A DNA stretch of 64,000 nucleotides from Rathayibacter_A sp036510655 (lineage in GTDB: Bacteria > Actinomycetota > Actinomycetes > Actinomycetales > Microbacteriaceae): NCBI GenBank assembly GCA_036510655.1, contig DATCDQ010000031.1, positions 43,334 through 107,333 of the forward strand, given 5' to 3'. Shown piece by piece: positions 7,983-18,862 of the stretch (within the stretch, counting starts at the first letter, position 1; the number at the start of each line of letters is the position of its first letter). The notes under the pieces are model-generated. The model searched no databases. It was not told the DNA's origin and saw only the letters and a list, made by a program, of their open reading frames with translations. The translations under genes and the position numbers were made by a program.

Positions 7983-9089
7983 CTAGCCCACTCGATACTG
8001 ATCGGCGTCACGGTCGCGGAGCGTCAGCCCGTTGCCGGGTGCGTCGTCATCCGGCCTCAATACCCCGCCGCTCGGGTCCAGGGTGCCGTCGAAGAAGCGG
8101 GTTTCGATCCGCACGTGATCGTGAAACCACTCCAGATGACGCAGATTCGGGGTTGCCGCAGCGACGTGAACATGCAGATGGGGCCCACAGTGGGCCGACA
8201 CCTCGAGCCCGTATGCGGCGGCGACCGCGGCTGCGCGCATCCACTCGGTGATCCCCCCACACCGACTCGCGTCCACCTGCAGGCAATCGACGGCCCGAGC
8301 CTGGCACATGCGACGGAAGTAGGTGAGGTCAAAACCGTATTCACCAGCGGTGACGTCGGCGTCGATAGCATTGCGAATCTCTCTCAGCCCGTCGAGGTCG
8401 TCGGAGGAGACGGGTTCCTCGAACCAGCGAAGGTCCAGGTCCGCCGCCTGATGCGCAATGCGGATGGCCTGCTTGCGCGTGTACCCGCCATTCGCGTCGG
8501 CGTACAACTCGACCCCACCGCCGATGATCTCGCGTGCCTGGCGCAGCCGCGCCAGATCACGCTCCGGGTTCGTGCCCCAGGATTCGCCGATCTTGATCTT
8601 TACACGCGGAATGTGCTGCTCGTGTGTCCAGCCGCCAAGTTGTTCGGCCAGACGCTGGTCGGAGTAGGTCGTGAAGCCGCCGCTGCCATATACCGGCACC
8701 GTGTCGCGGACGGCACCGAGCAACCGGTGCAACGGCAGCCCGAGCAGGCGAGCCTTCAGATCCCATAGGGCGATGTCCACTGCCGAGATCGCGTAACCGA
8801 TCGCGCCCTGGCGGCCGCTGTTGCGCACCGCCTTGACCATCGCGTCGAAACACCCGCCGACATCCAGCGCGCTGTGCCCGACCACAAGCGGCGTCAAAGT
8901 ACTACTCACCACCGCGCCGCATTCGGCAGCACCGTAAGTCCAGCCGGTGCCGACCGTCGTACCCGAGCGCACCTGGACGAGCACCATCGTGGTCGAATCC
9001 CACGCGATCGTGCCGTCGGCCTCCGGCTCATCGGTCGGCACGGTATACACGCGCGCCTCGACCGTCTCGATCAGCGGATCGTCGCCCAT
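7983..9089 (-). CDS. Enolase-superfamily (mandelate racemase/muconate lactonizing) enzyme
   Basis: 368 residues with the full enolase-superfamily catalytic set: KxK acid/base Lys164-Lys166 (VKIKIG), metal ligands Asp198 (DANGGY), Glu224 (EEPV) and Glu250 (AGEYG), then Asp273 and His300 as the His/Asp dyad (SAHCGPH). This pattern is that of sugar-acid dehydratases and mandelate racemase. The substrate is not readable from sequence, but the neighbouring GMC oxidoreductase, 2-hydroxyacid dehydrogenase and MFS carrier suggest a sugar acid. The ATG overlaps the stop of the ThDP gene (TGATG), so it is the last gene of a leftward operon. Confidence 0.93.
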   Translation of the reverse strand: MGDDPLIETVEARVYTVPTDEPEADGTIAWDSTTMVLVQVRSGTTVGTGWTYGAAECGAVVSSTLTPLVVGHSALDVGGCFDAMVKAVRNSGRQGAIGYAISAVDIALWDLKARLLGLPLHRLLGAVRDTVPVYGSGGFTTYSDQRLAEQLGGWTHEQHIPRVKIKIGESWGTNPERDLARLRQAREIIGGGVELYADANGGYTRKQAIRIAHQAADLDLRWFEEPVSSDDLDGLREIRNAIDADVTAGEYGFDLTYFRRMCQARAVDCLQVDASRCGGITEWMRAAAVAAAYGLEVSAHCGPHLHVHVAAATPNLRHLEWFHDHVRIETRFFDGTLDPSGGVLRPDDDAPGNGLTLRDRDADQYRVG

Positions 9090-10954
9090 CAGCTCTCCTT
9101 GTCGTCGCGGTCCTTGTCATCGCTGGTCTTGTCCTCACGGTCCTGGCCGATGTGGAGCTTGCCCTTGACACGTTCGATGCCTTCGGTGACGAGAGCCTTG
9201 GCGGAATCGCGGATGACCTCCATCCTGTCAGGGTCGGCCTTCAGCAGCGCCTCGGCAGTGTTCTTCGCGAACTCGAGGGTGATGTGCGCGGGAAGCGGCG
9301 GCACATTCTTGCTGGTGTACGCGTCGATGAGGGTGACGCCCCGGTTGGCGAACGCGGTGTCCCATGCGCCAGCGACCTCGTCATCGGTCTTGACCCGGAT
9401 GCCGGTGAAGCCGAGCAGCTCGGCCCACCCCGCGTAGTCAACCGATTCGACGTCCTGCGACGTGGACCACACCGGGTTGGCGTCTTCCGTGCGCATCTCC
9501 CATGACACCTGAGTGAGATCGTCGTTGTGCAGGACCATGATGATCAGCTGCGGGTTGTCCCATTCCTTCATGTACTTCTTGATCGTGATGAGCTCGTTCA
9601 TGCCGAGCATCTGGAACGCGCCGTCACCGATCGTGCAGATCACGCTCCGATCGGAATACGCGAATTTCGCCGCAGTGGCATAGGGCATGGCGGCGAGCAT
9701 GCTCGCAAGCCTGCCGGAGAGGTCGCCCATCATGCCGCGGCGCAGCCGGATGTGGTGACCGTACCAGTCGGCCGTCGACCCGGCGTCCGCAGTGACGATC
9801 GCATTCGGCGGCAACCGCTTGTTCAGTTCGTGGTAGACACGCCGGGGGTTGACGCCGTCGTCGTAACTCAGCATGGCCTGGGCTTCCATCTCGTTCTCCC
9901 ACTCGACCATCTCTTCGGCGACCGTGTTCTGCCAGGAGAGCTCGGTCTTCTGATCGAGATGCGGGATCAGGGCGGTGAGCGTCGCCTTCACGTCCCCCCA
10001 CAGGTTCAGCTCGGTCGGATAACGCAACCCCATCTGCTCCGGCTTGAGGTCTACCTGGATGGCACGCGCCTGTCCGGTCTCCGGCAGGAACTGGCTGTAC
10101 GGATAGTTGGTTCCGAGGAAGACGAGCGTGTCGCATCCGCTCATCTGGTGCACGCTCGGCAGCGAACCGAGCAGCCCCAGCTGCTGCGAATGGTATGGCA
10201 CATCGGAGGGCACGACCTGTTTCGCGCGTAACGCCGTGATGAGACCGGCGCCGCACAGTTCCGCCGCCTTGAGGACCTCGTCGGTCGCGCCGTTCGAACC
10301 GTGGCCGACGATGAACGTGACCTTGCTGCCGGCGTTGATGATGGCCGCCGCCTTCACGATTTCACTCTCCGGCGGAACGATCGAAATGGACGGCGCGACG
10401 GCGCTCGACCGGGAGACCCAGTTCGCCGGCGACAACTCAGGCATCTTCATTCCCTGTACGTCGTGCGGGAGGATGATCACGGCCGGCCCCAAACGCACAC
10501 GAGCGGTGCGGAATGCGGTGTCCACGACGGCCTGGGCCTGCTCGGGCGAGACGATCGTCTGCACGTACACGGCGACATCGGCCAGGGTCCGTTCCAGGTT
10601 GCTCTCCTGCTGCGTGAACGTGCCCAGCGCGTTCAGCCCCTGCTGTCCGATAATCGCGACCACCGGCTGATTGTCCATCTGCGCGTCATACAGCCCGTTG
10701 AGCAGGTGGAACGCGCCCGGGCTCGATGTGGCGATACACACGCCGATCTCGCCGGTGAATTTGGCGTGCGCCGTCGCCATGAGTGAGCAGATCTCCTCAT
10801 GGGTCGGGCGCACGTACTGCAAGCCGTCGCCGTCGCGTTCGGCCTTGCCGAGGGCGCCGTCGAAATCGCCGATGCCGTCCCCCGGGAAGGCGAACACCCG
10901 GCTGATGCCCCACTCCCTCACCCGCTGGATCACGAAATCGCTGACGGTTGCCAT
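9089..10954 (-). CDS. Thiamine diphosphate-dependent enzyme (pyruvate oxidase/acetolactate synthase-like)
   Basis: 621 residues with the three-domain ThDP layout: an N-terminal PYR domain (FAFPGDGIGDFDGAL; catalytic Glu in RPTHEEICSLMA), a central Rossmann-like domain, and a C-terminal PP domain with GDGAFQMLGMNEL and LHND for Mg-ThDP. The C-terminal 20 residues are a charged Asp/Lys tail. It resembles poxB-like pyruvate oxidases and sugar-acid-linked ThDP lyases; the reaction is uncertain. The ATG at 10954 has a strong AGGAGG site. The frame runs far upstream to 11380 but that part overlaps the GMC gene and is non-coding in this frame. Confidence 0.9.
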   Translation of the reverse strand: MATVSDFVIQRVREWGISRVFAFPGDGIGDFDGALGKAERDGDGLQYVRPTHEEICSLMATAHAKFTGEIGVCIATSSPGAFHLLNGLYDAQMDNQPVVAIIGQQGLNALGTFTQQESNLERTLADVAVYVQTIVSPEQAQAVVDTAFRTARVRLGPAVIILPHDVQGMKMPELSPANWVSRSSAVAPSISIVPPESEIVKAAAIINAGSKVTFIVGHGSNGATDEVLKAAELCGAGLITALRAKQVVPSDVPYHSQQLGLLGSLPSVHQMSGCDTLVFLGTNYPYSQFLPETGQARAIQVDLKPEQMGLRYPTELNLWGDVKATLTALIPHLDQKTELSWQNTVAEEMVEWENEMEAQAMLSYDDGVNPRRVYHELNKRLPPNAIVTADAGSTADWYGHHIRLRRGMMGDLSGRLASMLAAMPYATAAKFAYSDRSVICTIGDGAFQMLGMNELITIKKYMKEWDNPQLIIMVLHNDDLTQVSWEMRTEDANPVWSTSQDVESVDYAGWAELLGFTGIRVKTDDEVAGAWDTAFANRGVTLIDAYTSKNVPPLPAHITLEFAKNTAEALLKADPDRMEVIRDSAKALVTEGIERVKGKLHIGQDREDKTSDDKDRDDKES

Positions 10955-10965
10955 GGCATATCCTC

Positions 10966-12590
<1,625 letters not shown>

Positions 12591-12594
<4 letters not shown>

Positions 12595-13232
12595 CGGTGA
12601 GGACTCCTCACCGGGTCGTCGCTGGGATGCGCGTCGTGTACCTCGAACGGCTCCAGCTTGTCGACGCCGAGGTTCTTGTAGCCGCGCGGGTAGGCCGGCC
12701 CGTCGAAGCCGATCTCGTTCCACGCCCACGGATGCGCATAGAACGCCGTGCACGCATAGCGGGTCCACAGACTCCAGACGTGGGCCGCTACCATCTCGTG
12801 CCACTGCTCGGAGCCGCGATCCTGCACCGTCTGAAGGATCGCAGACTGGTCTTCCCACCCGCACTCCGCGAAGGTCGTGTCGTGGGCTTCCCGCGCATCG
12901 ACGTCCAGGCCGGCGAGCGAATCCCGCCACGCCTGCTCGTCCGTGGGCATCATGCTGTAATGCCAGCCGTCAGTCTGGTTCTCGGCCAGTCGCACATCAA
13001 CCAGCTGCACGACCGGCACACGCGGCTCTTCCCGCTGATACAGCAACTGGTCGAACAACGCACTCGCCGCTGCCTCTTCGGGCTCGGTGAAGAAGCGTAC
13101 CGCCGGCAACCGGCCCAGCCGAGCCTCGACGACCGCCCGGGTGGTCGTGTCCCAATGCGCGGCCTGACCGACCACGTCGAATCCGGGATACCGCGCACCG
13201 CCCTGAGCAGGCTCGAGCGGAAGTGTCGTCAT
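12591..13232 (-). CDS. Gluconate 2-dehydrogenase subunit 3 family protein
   Basis: 213 residues, resembling the small gamma subunit of membrane gluconate dehydrogenases (RFFTEPEEAAASALFDQLLYQRE and the C-terminal FYAHPWAWNEIGFDGPAYPRGY). In known enzymes this subunit partners the FAD subunit and usually carries a Tat signal; none is visible here. Its gene lies between the membrane protein and the GMC subunit, with ATGA overlaps on both sides (13229-13232 and 12591-12594), so all three are translationally coupled. Confidence 0.9.
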
Positions 13233-13696
13233 TTCTCGCGCCTCAGGATCGCCGCGAGCAACCCCATCCCGCCGACCAGCGTCACCAGCAGCGGCGCCAT
13301 CAACGGCGGCCCCATCTCCATGTTGTAACGAAAGTTCTTCCACCCGCCCGGCTTCTGCTTGATACCCCTGCCGTGCAACCAAAGGCCCTGAAGGCCGTTG
13401 GCGATGATCGTCGCGGACGCCAGCGGCAACAGTGTCTTGGCCGCGCGATGACTGCACACCCCCGCGATCCCGGCCACGGCACCGACCGGGCCGAGGACGA
13501 CGGGCACCCACATCCAGTTGTTGCCGAAACTGGCCTTGTCATGCTCGAAGAAGATCTCTGCGGCCGTCACGACCGCTCCCCCTGCGGTCAACGCCGCCAG
13601 GCTGCGTTCGAACCGACCCGTCCGCACGTTGTGCACCATCCGATCGATGCCGTACACCGACTCGACGGCGGTGCGTGTGATACGGCGTGGCGACAT
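13229..13696 (-). CDS. Small multi-pass membrane protein of the GMC operon
   Basis: 155 residues from the ATG at 13696 (preceded by GAGGATCCC); the frame can be extended to 13852 but the added part looks non-conserved. There are about four hydrophobic segments (near residues 32-50, 62-82, 86-105, 128-150) and a PGGWKNFRYNMEMGPPL loop. I do not recognise a named family. In this operon it occupies the position where classical gluconate dehydrogenases encode a cytochrome c subunit, but it has no CxxCH motif. It may anchor the GMC complex to the membrane; that is inference. Confidence 0.75.
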   Translation of the reverse strand: MSPRRITRTAVESVYGIDRMVHNVRTGRFERSLAALTAGGAVVTAAEIFFEHDKASFGNNWMWVPVVLGPVGAVAGIAGVCSHRAAKTLLPLASATIIANGLQGLWLHGRGIKQKPGGWKNFRYNMEMGPPLMAPLLVTLVGGMGLLAAILRREK

Positions 13697-13851
13697 GGGA
13701 TCCTCGTATTCGTAGCTTCGCGCAGATCGGTGGCTGATTGTTTCCAGGATGCGCGCGGAGATCAGAACAGACAAGGGGGTGCCGACCTGGGAGACGCTGT
13801 GCTCCCGCGCAGTCGGTGCTGTACCCATCGCACTCCCAATTGGTAGCACCA

Positions 13852-14922
13852 TCAGTAGAACACGGTGGTATCAACCGTATTCGTCAGTTCTTCACCGTTG
13901 AGGTAATGGCGCAGGTTGGCGGTGAACAGGTCGATGATCCGCTTGTTTTCGTTGAGGGAAAGTCCGGTGGTGTGTGGGCTGATCAGCACGTTCGGCAGGT
14001 CCCACAACGGGTTCTTATCGGGAAGAGGCTCGAGCGTGAACACGTCCAGGGCTGCGCCCGCGAGTCGTCGCTGAGCGAGAGCGTCTACCAGGCCTGGTTC
14101 GTCGATTACCGCGCCGCGGCCGACGTTGACGAGGATTGCTTCGGGGCGAAGCCTGCGAAGCCTGCGAAGCCTGCGAAGCGCTTCCGCGTCGATCATGCCT
14201 TCCGTCTTTTCGGTCAGTGGCAGGCTGAACACGACCGCGTCGGCCCGCGGCAGCAGGTCCGGCAAATCTTCAGTTGCGTGAGTCTCGTCCACATCGGGAC
14301 ACGACGAAGTGCCCCGGCGATTGACACCGATGATGTGCATATTCATCGCTTTCGCACGGCGTGCGACCTGCACGCCGATCGCGCCGAGCCCGACAACCAG
14401 CAGCGTGTGTCCGGCGAGTTCCGCGACCGGATAGTGGTCCCACCGATGATCCCGCTGGTCGGCGAGCAAGCGGGGCAGATCCTTGGCGAAAGACAACAGG
14501 CCGAGCATCGCGAATTCGGCCAGCGGGCCGGCATGCACCCCGCTCGTGCTCGTGACCGTCACCCGGTCGCGTTCATCCATACTCAGTGCGGCGGCCTTCA
14601 CCTGCTCGCCCGCACCGGCCGCGGTTGCTTGCACCCAGCGCAGATCTGGATTGTCGCGTACGACAGCGGCCAGGTTCTCTGGACTGTCGCCCGGAATCCC
14701 GAGCAGCACCTCGGCGCGGGAGAGCATGGCGTCCCACGCTCGTTCAGCTTCAGGGTCGCGATGGAACGGCCGGATGCCGCGATGATCGCCCGGATATCGT
14801 ACGGGCGGTAGCAGGTCTGGCCGATACAGGAGCGAAACCCGATCATCCACCTCCGACAACGGCTGGACGAGGGAATCCTCGAATGGTGTGGCGATCATGA
14901 CTGTCACCGGTTTGTCGGCCAT
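13852..14922 (-). CDS. D-isomer-specific 2-hydroxyacid dehydrogenase
   Basis: 356 residues with a catalytic domain and an inserted NAD(P)-binding Rossmann domain (VGLGAIGVQVARRA). Active-site elements are visible: NVGRGAVID (Arg), LDVFTLEPLP (Glu) and ISPHTTG (His). It reduces a 2-keto acid or oxidises a 2-hydroxy acid, fitting the surrounding sugar-acid genes. A paralog lies at 46195-47235. Compared with that paralog, this protein has six extra residues made by a 9-bp tandem repeat encoding Arg-Leu-Arg units before the NVGRG motif (14146-14181). Confidence 0.93.
   Translation of the reverse strand: MADKPVTVMIATPFEDSLVQPLSEVDDRVSLLYRPDLLPPVRYPGDHRGIRPFHRDPEAERAWDAMLSRAEVLLGIPGDSPENLAAVVRDNPDLRWVQATAAGAGEQVKAAALSMDERDRVTVTSTSGVHAGPLAEFAMLGLLSFAKDLPRLLADQRDHRWDHYPVAELAGHTLLVVGLGAIGVQVARRAKAMNMHIIGVNRRGTSSCPDVDETHATEDLPDLLPRADAVVFSLPLTEKTEGMIDAEALRRLRRLRRLRPEAILVNVGRGAVIDEPGLVDALAQRRLAGAALDVFTLEPLPDKNPLWDLPNVLISPHTTGLSLNENKRIIDLFTANLRHYLNGEELTNTVDTTVFY
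14146..14181. repeat. 9-bp tandem repeat inside the hydroxyacid dehydrogenase gene
   Basis: Three perfect copies of GCGAAGCCT (14146-14154, 14155-14163, 14164-14172) and a partial fourth. On the coding strand they give repeated Arg-Leu-Arg. The paralog at 46195 lacks them, so this is a recent in-frame expansion. Confidence 0.9.
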
Positions 14923-14929
14923 GGAAGGC

Positions 14930-16243
14930 TCATCCCATCTTCCGGGCGGGACCGGCCGAGTTGCCTTGTCGATCCCTGTCTTCGCGTGCCGTCGGTGCTC
15001 GCTTGACGAAGAACATCAAGACGGCCGACGCGAGCAGGCAGGCCGCCATGAACACGAAGGCAAGCCCCGATTTCGTTCCACCGCCGAGCAGACCGACGAC
15101 GTAGGCGCCGGCGAACCCGCCCAGCGCCCCGAAGGCGTTAATCGCGCCGATCGCGGGTGCTGCGGCCGCTGCGGGCAGGAACTCGGGGATGAACGCGAAG
15201 TACGGACCATACGGCGCATACATCGCAGCGCCCGCTATGACCAGCAGCACAAAGGACAACACGAAATTGCCGGGACCGATGAGGTAGGACGCGTAGAAGG
15301 CTGCGGTGGCCACCAGCAGGAACGGCCAGACGAACTGCCTCCGGTACCCTAAACGGTCGGAGACGAATGATGCGACGATCATGAGCACGATTGCGGCGGC
15401 ATACGGTATCGCCGAGAGCAGCCCGGTGAGGCCGATTCCTTGTTGGCTGGCGGCCTTGACGATGGTGGGAAGCCAGAACACGAAACCGTACACGCCAACG
15501 CTCCACAGCGCGTATTGAATGGCGAGGATCACGACGTTGCGGGAGGTCAGCACCTGGCGGAGCCCGAGCGCTTCCGGCAGCGCGGCCTGTTCTTCGGCAA
15601 GCTTCTGCTCGATGGACTCGCGTTCGCCCTCACCCAGCCACTCGGCGTCGGCCGGCCGGTCCGCGACCAGTGCGCGGAACACGAATGCCCAAATGATCGC
15701 CGGCAACCCCTCGATGATGAACATCCACTGGTAGCTGGTGGCCGCGATGATGTACCCGGAGATGACGGACATCCATAGCAGCGTCACGGGATTGCCCAGG
15801 ATCAGGAACGTGTTCGTTCGCCCGCGCTCCGACGCACTGAACCAATGCGCCAGAAACACCAACATCGCCGGGAGTACAGCGGCCTCAACGACACCAAGCA
15901 GAAACCGGATCACAAGCAACGCCCAAAACCACGGGACGATGCCCTGCAAAGCGGCGAGGATCCCCCACAGGATAAGGGACCAGAACATCAGCGTCTTGAC
16001 GCTGCGTCGCTCAGCGAATCGCGCTGCCGGAACTTGAAAAATAAAGTAACCGATGAAGAACAAGCCACCCAGTAGGCCGGTTTGACCAGAAGTTATCCCC
16101 AGGGAATGCTGCAGCCCTCCCGCCGCACCCAGCGAATAGTTGGACCGGTCCAGATACGCGAACGAATAGGTGACGAAAGCGATCGGGACCAGCCGTACCC
16201 AACGAGCTGACGCGAGGGGGTTCGACGCACCTGGAATAGACAT
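14930..16243 (-). CDS. MFS transporter, anion:cation symporter (ACS) type
   Basis: 437 residues with about twelve membrane helices. The N-terminus (FVTYSFAYLDRSNYSLGAAGG) and the loop QVPAARFAERRSVK match the ACS/phthalate-permease branch of the major facilitator family, whose members import organic acids and hexuronates. It is the first gene of the leftward operon with the hydroxyacid dehydrogenase, GMC, ThDP and enolase-superfamily enzymes, so it probably imports their substrate. Confidence 0.93.
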   Translation of the reverse strand: MSIPGASNPLASARWVRLVPIAFVTYSFAYLDRSNYSLGAAGGLQHSLGITSGQTGLLGGLFFIGYFIFQVPAARFAERRSVKTLMFWSLILWGILAALQGIVPWFWALLVIRFLLGVVEAAVLPAMLVFLAHWFSASERGRTNTFLILGNPVTLLWMSVISGYIIAATSYQWMFIIEGLPAIIWAFVFRALVADRPADAEWLGEGERESIEQKLAEEQAALPEALGLRQVLTSRNVVILAIQYALWSVGVYGFVFWLPTIVKAASQQGIGLTGLLSAIPYAAAIVLMIVASFVSDRLGYRRQFVWPFLLVATAAFYASYLIGPGNFVLSFVLLVIAGAAMYAPYGPYFAFIPEFLPAAAAAPAIGAINAFGALGGFAGAYVVGLLGGGTKSGLAFVFMAACLLASAVLMFFVKRAPTAREDRDRQGNSAGPARKMG

Positions 16244-16408
16244 TGCCAGCCCCCTTGCTCGTTGGAGTGATCGCGATCGACTGCCGGGCGGTCACTCTCC
16301 TTCGCAATTTCGATCTATGCTTCCCTCTTACTCCGTTCTCAGAGGGTCGACAAGGTCAGTTCATGTCAACGTCGGCCGAAAATTGACCCCTTATCCGGCA
16401 GCGGCAGG

Positions 16409-16918
16409 TCATGGGCTCGGTTCCAAGGCCCTTGCGGCCGATACCTGGTCCAGTCCCGGCGCCGCACCCAACCGCAGGGTGCAGTCGTCAATGAGACCCT
16501 CACCGCCCGGGGACAAGTACGAGTGCTGGCCGCAGCCGTACGGCAACGCGTGTTCGCCGGGGTTGGTCGCCGTGGTTGTGACGGTGAGCCCTCCGGGCCC
16601 AAGCGCGTACTCCACGCTCACCTCGAGCAGGAACGGGTAGCCCTGCAGCGGGAACAGCCGGGCCCCCATCACGACCCGGTCGACCACGTGTTCGTGAACC
16701 TGCCACGGTCGCCAGTGCAGGAATCCGTGGATCGCGTTGTTCTTGGTCGGCTCGGTCAGTGGTAATCGGTGCCGTCACACATGGCATCCGCGGCATAGGG
16801 CTACAGCACGTCTCGGCCGGAGTCGGCATACGAGCGGATACCGCCGCCGACCTGGGATCGTCGCATGCTGCTGACCGCGGCTGATCTCGAATTGCTCACT
16901 GGAAGAAGAAAGGCTCAT
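16409..16918 (-). pseudogene. Aldose 1-epimerase (galactose mutarotase family), decayed
   Basis: Reading leftward from an ATG at 16918 the family can be followed in pieces: SSSSEQFEISRGQQHATI, then a frameshift, GGGIRSYADSGRDVL followed by TAG at the expected next codon, PYAADAMCDG, then an internal gap with another frame change, LPLTEPTKNNAIHGFLHWRPW, and QGYPFLLEVSVEYAL with LPYGCGQHSYLSPGG to a stop at 16409. About 25 residues around the expected IPWPNRL region and the last third of the protein are missing. At least one stop, two frame changes and a C-terminal truncation make it non-functional. It sits behind the sugar-acid operon promoter. Confidence 0.85.
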
Positions 16919-17114
16919 GCTCGCCAGTGTGCGCCGCCAGGCCGGCCAGCGACACGTGCGCGGCAACCGCACAGTGTGGCGCTAACGTGCCGGCACTCGA
17001 GTGCGACCCAGAATGTGCTCATCGCCGGCTGGCAAAGGAACCGGAGGGGGTTGTCGAGAGGCTTCCGCCGGATTAGACCGTGAGTAACGGTAACCATGAA
17101 ATGGGGACACGACT

Positions 17115-17360
17115 GTGAGCACTGTGATGTCGCGCGGGGGGCCTCTGGTGGGCGCGAGCGCGGGAGATCGGAGTGCTGAAGAGCGAAGTGCTGGAATTGT
17201 GTGGCTGACGGTTGATGATGGGCTGTGGGTTGCCGAGCCTGCTGGCGAGTTCGCAGGGATGATCGTGAAGCGCGGCGAGGGAAGTTTCGAACGCACCGAC
17301 CGGATTGGTCGTCCGGTCGGACTGTTTGCGACGCTGGGCGAGGCTGAGCAGAGCCCGTAG
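17115..17360 (+). CDS. Small hypothetical protein
   Basis: 81 residues from a GTG start. A 50-residue core (IVWLTVDDGLWVAEPAGEF, then GMIVKRGEGSFERTDRIG) reads like a compact soluble domain with alternating hydrophobic positions. I do not recognise the family. Ribosome binding site is weak (GGGGACACGACT). It lies 15 bases before the prenyl-synthase-like gene on the same strand. Confidence 0.6.
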   Translation: MSTVMSRGGPLVGASAGDRSAEERSAGIVWLTVDDGLWVAEPAGEFAGMIVKRGEGSFERTDRIGRPVGLFATLGEAEQSP

Positions 17361-17375
17361 GAAGCGACAGTCACA

Positions 17376-18347
17376 ATGAATCCTCAGAATCGTTTCAGCT
17401 CTCTCGTCATCGCATCACGACCGCCCGAAGGCGGCGATCGGATGTCGGCTCACCGCGAGGACGAGCGCCGTTCGTCGCCCGACATCCAGCACACGCGGCG
17501 ACTCGTGAGCATGCGTGTGCTTCGCGAATTAGAAGGCATCCGCGGCGTGGGCGATCTCACTTCACGATTTCGTCGCGACCACAACGGCAGCCGTGCGCGA
17601 ACGACACTGACCTTGCTCGCGGCTCAATTCGGCACGGGAGCTAACGACGGGGTGGTTCGCGCAGCGGCGCTCATCGAGTTGGAACACCTCGCATCCGTCT
17701 TTCACTCCGAAGATGTCGTTGACACGCGGGCGCAACCCGTTGACGGTTCGGTAACACCGCTTAAGAGTGGGGTAGAGCTGGATCGGAGCAATTCGCTCGC
17801 CACTATCTGCGGCGACGTGCTCCTGTCCAGAGCCAACCGCCTTGCGACCTCCCTCGGCCCGCGGGCTATCGAACTCCTCGCCGAGATGATGGAACGGCTC
17901 TGTGTCGGTAAACTTCACGCCGAAGACGGCCCGCGCATCGGTGAGAATGCGCGAGAACACTACCTGCGCACACTGGCTGCGACGAGTGGCAACACTTTCG
18001 GCACGGCGGCACGGTTGGGGCTGATCTTCTCCGGAGCGCCTACCGAACGGGAGACTCCCGTCGTCGCGTTCGCAGAACGTGCCGGAGTCGCATTTCAACT
18101 GGTCGAAGACTGTCTTCGCGTCTGCGATTCGGCCGCGTCCCGCGAAAAGGGAGCCGCTGACGCTTTGGAAGCCCGGCGATGGTCGCTCGACGCCAAGAAC
18201 GCGCTTAAGCCCCTCCCTGAGTGCTCCGCGACGAGAGCGCTCAGCGGGTTTGCGGACACAATCGTTGAGCGCCTAACCGGCTCGCAGTCGGGCAGGCCCA
18301 CCCTGATGAGGTCCCCGAGCGTGGCGCTTAATCCCCTGGGAGTTTGA
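17376..18347 (+). CDS. Polyprenyl synthetase-like protein with altered Asp-rich motifs
   Basis: 323 residues with the helical isoprenyl diphosphate synthase pattern: ALIELEHLASVFHSEDVVD around the first Asp-rich motif, SLATICGDVLLSRANRLA, and GVAFQLVEDCLRVCD at the second. In canonical enzymes these read DDxxD twice and bind Mg-diphosphate; here the first is EDVVD and the second EDCLRVCD, and the basic C-terminus is also odd. It could be a functional but divergent chain-length enzyme or an inactive paralog. No carotenoid or quinone genes lie beside it. Confidence 0.75.
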   Translation: MNPQNRFSSLVIASRPPEGGDRMSAHREDERRSSPDIQHTRRLVSMRVLRELEGIRGVGDLTSRFRRDHNGSRARTTLTLLAAQFGTGANDGVVRAAALIELEHLASVFHSEDVVDTRAQPVDGSVTPLKSGVELDRSNSLATICGDVLLSRANRLATSLGPRAIELLAEMMERLCVGKLHAEDGPRIGENAREHYLRTLAATSGNTFGTAARLGLIFSGAPTERETPVVAFAERAGVAFQLVEDCLRVCDSAASREKGAADALEARRWSLDAKNALKPLPECSATRALSGFADTIVERLTGSQSGRPTLMRSPSVALNPLGV

Positions 18348-18384
18348 ACGTCGTTCGAGCCGTAGCGTTCGATCTCTTCGACGG

Positions 18385-18714
18385 CTAGCGCGAGCAGTTC
18401 GTGCCCAGTGGCGGTCTAAGCACCGCACGCACGACGAGCGCCGCCGACATGCAGACGGCTGCAACCCGTGCTGTGCGGGCCAGAAACCGCCCGATGGCGC
18501 TGAACGAGGTGAACGTTGCCCCGATGCGGGCAAGCATCGCCTGATGTGCCACCTGGTCCAGCTCCTCAGTCGTGGGTAGTCCCCCAAGCCACCGACAGTC
18601 GCGGGTGTGTGCCGCGATCTCCTGCTCGGATGCGCCCGGTCCGCGGCCGGCCAGGAGATCAAAGCGCAGCTGCGCGAGTTCCTGTTGGGGTGCAGATGCG
18701 CTCAGGCTGACCAT
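18385..18714 (-). CDS. Hypothetical protein with C-terminal membrane segment
   Basis: 109 residues. A soluble helical N-terminal part (QQELAQLRFDLLAGRGPGAS, then PTTEELDQVAHQAMLARIG) is followed by one hydrophobic segment (about residues 80-98). No family recognised and only a weak ribosome binding site, but the amino-acid pattern is protein-like. It converges on the prenyl synthase gene. Confidence 0.5.
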   Translation of the reverse strand: MVSLSASAPQQELAQLRFDLLAGRGPGASEQEIAAHTRDCRWLGGLPTTEELDQVAHQAMLARIGATFTSFSAIGRFLARTARVAAVCMSAALVVRAVLRPPLGTNCSR

Positions 18715-18862
18715 AGTGCCAGTGTGCGCCGCCCCTTGTCCTCTGACAAGTAAAGCGCATATTGGAAACAGGGCCGGGCCGGCGGGGCCAATGGTGCTCG
18801 CCGGTAGTGGCGGCTAGCACTGTCCGGGGTGTCATGTATCCGAGCGTTCGGGAGGAGCAGGA

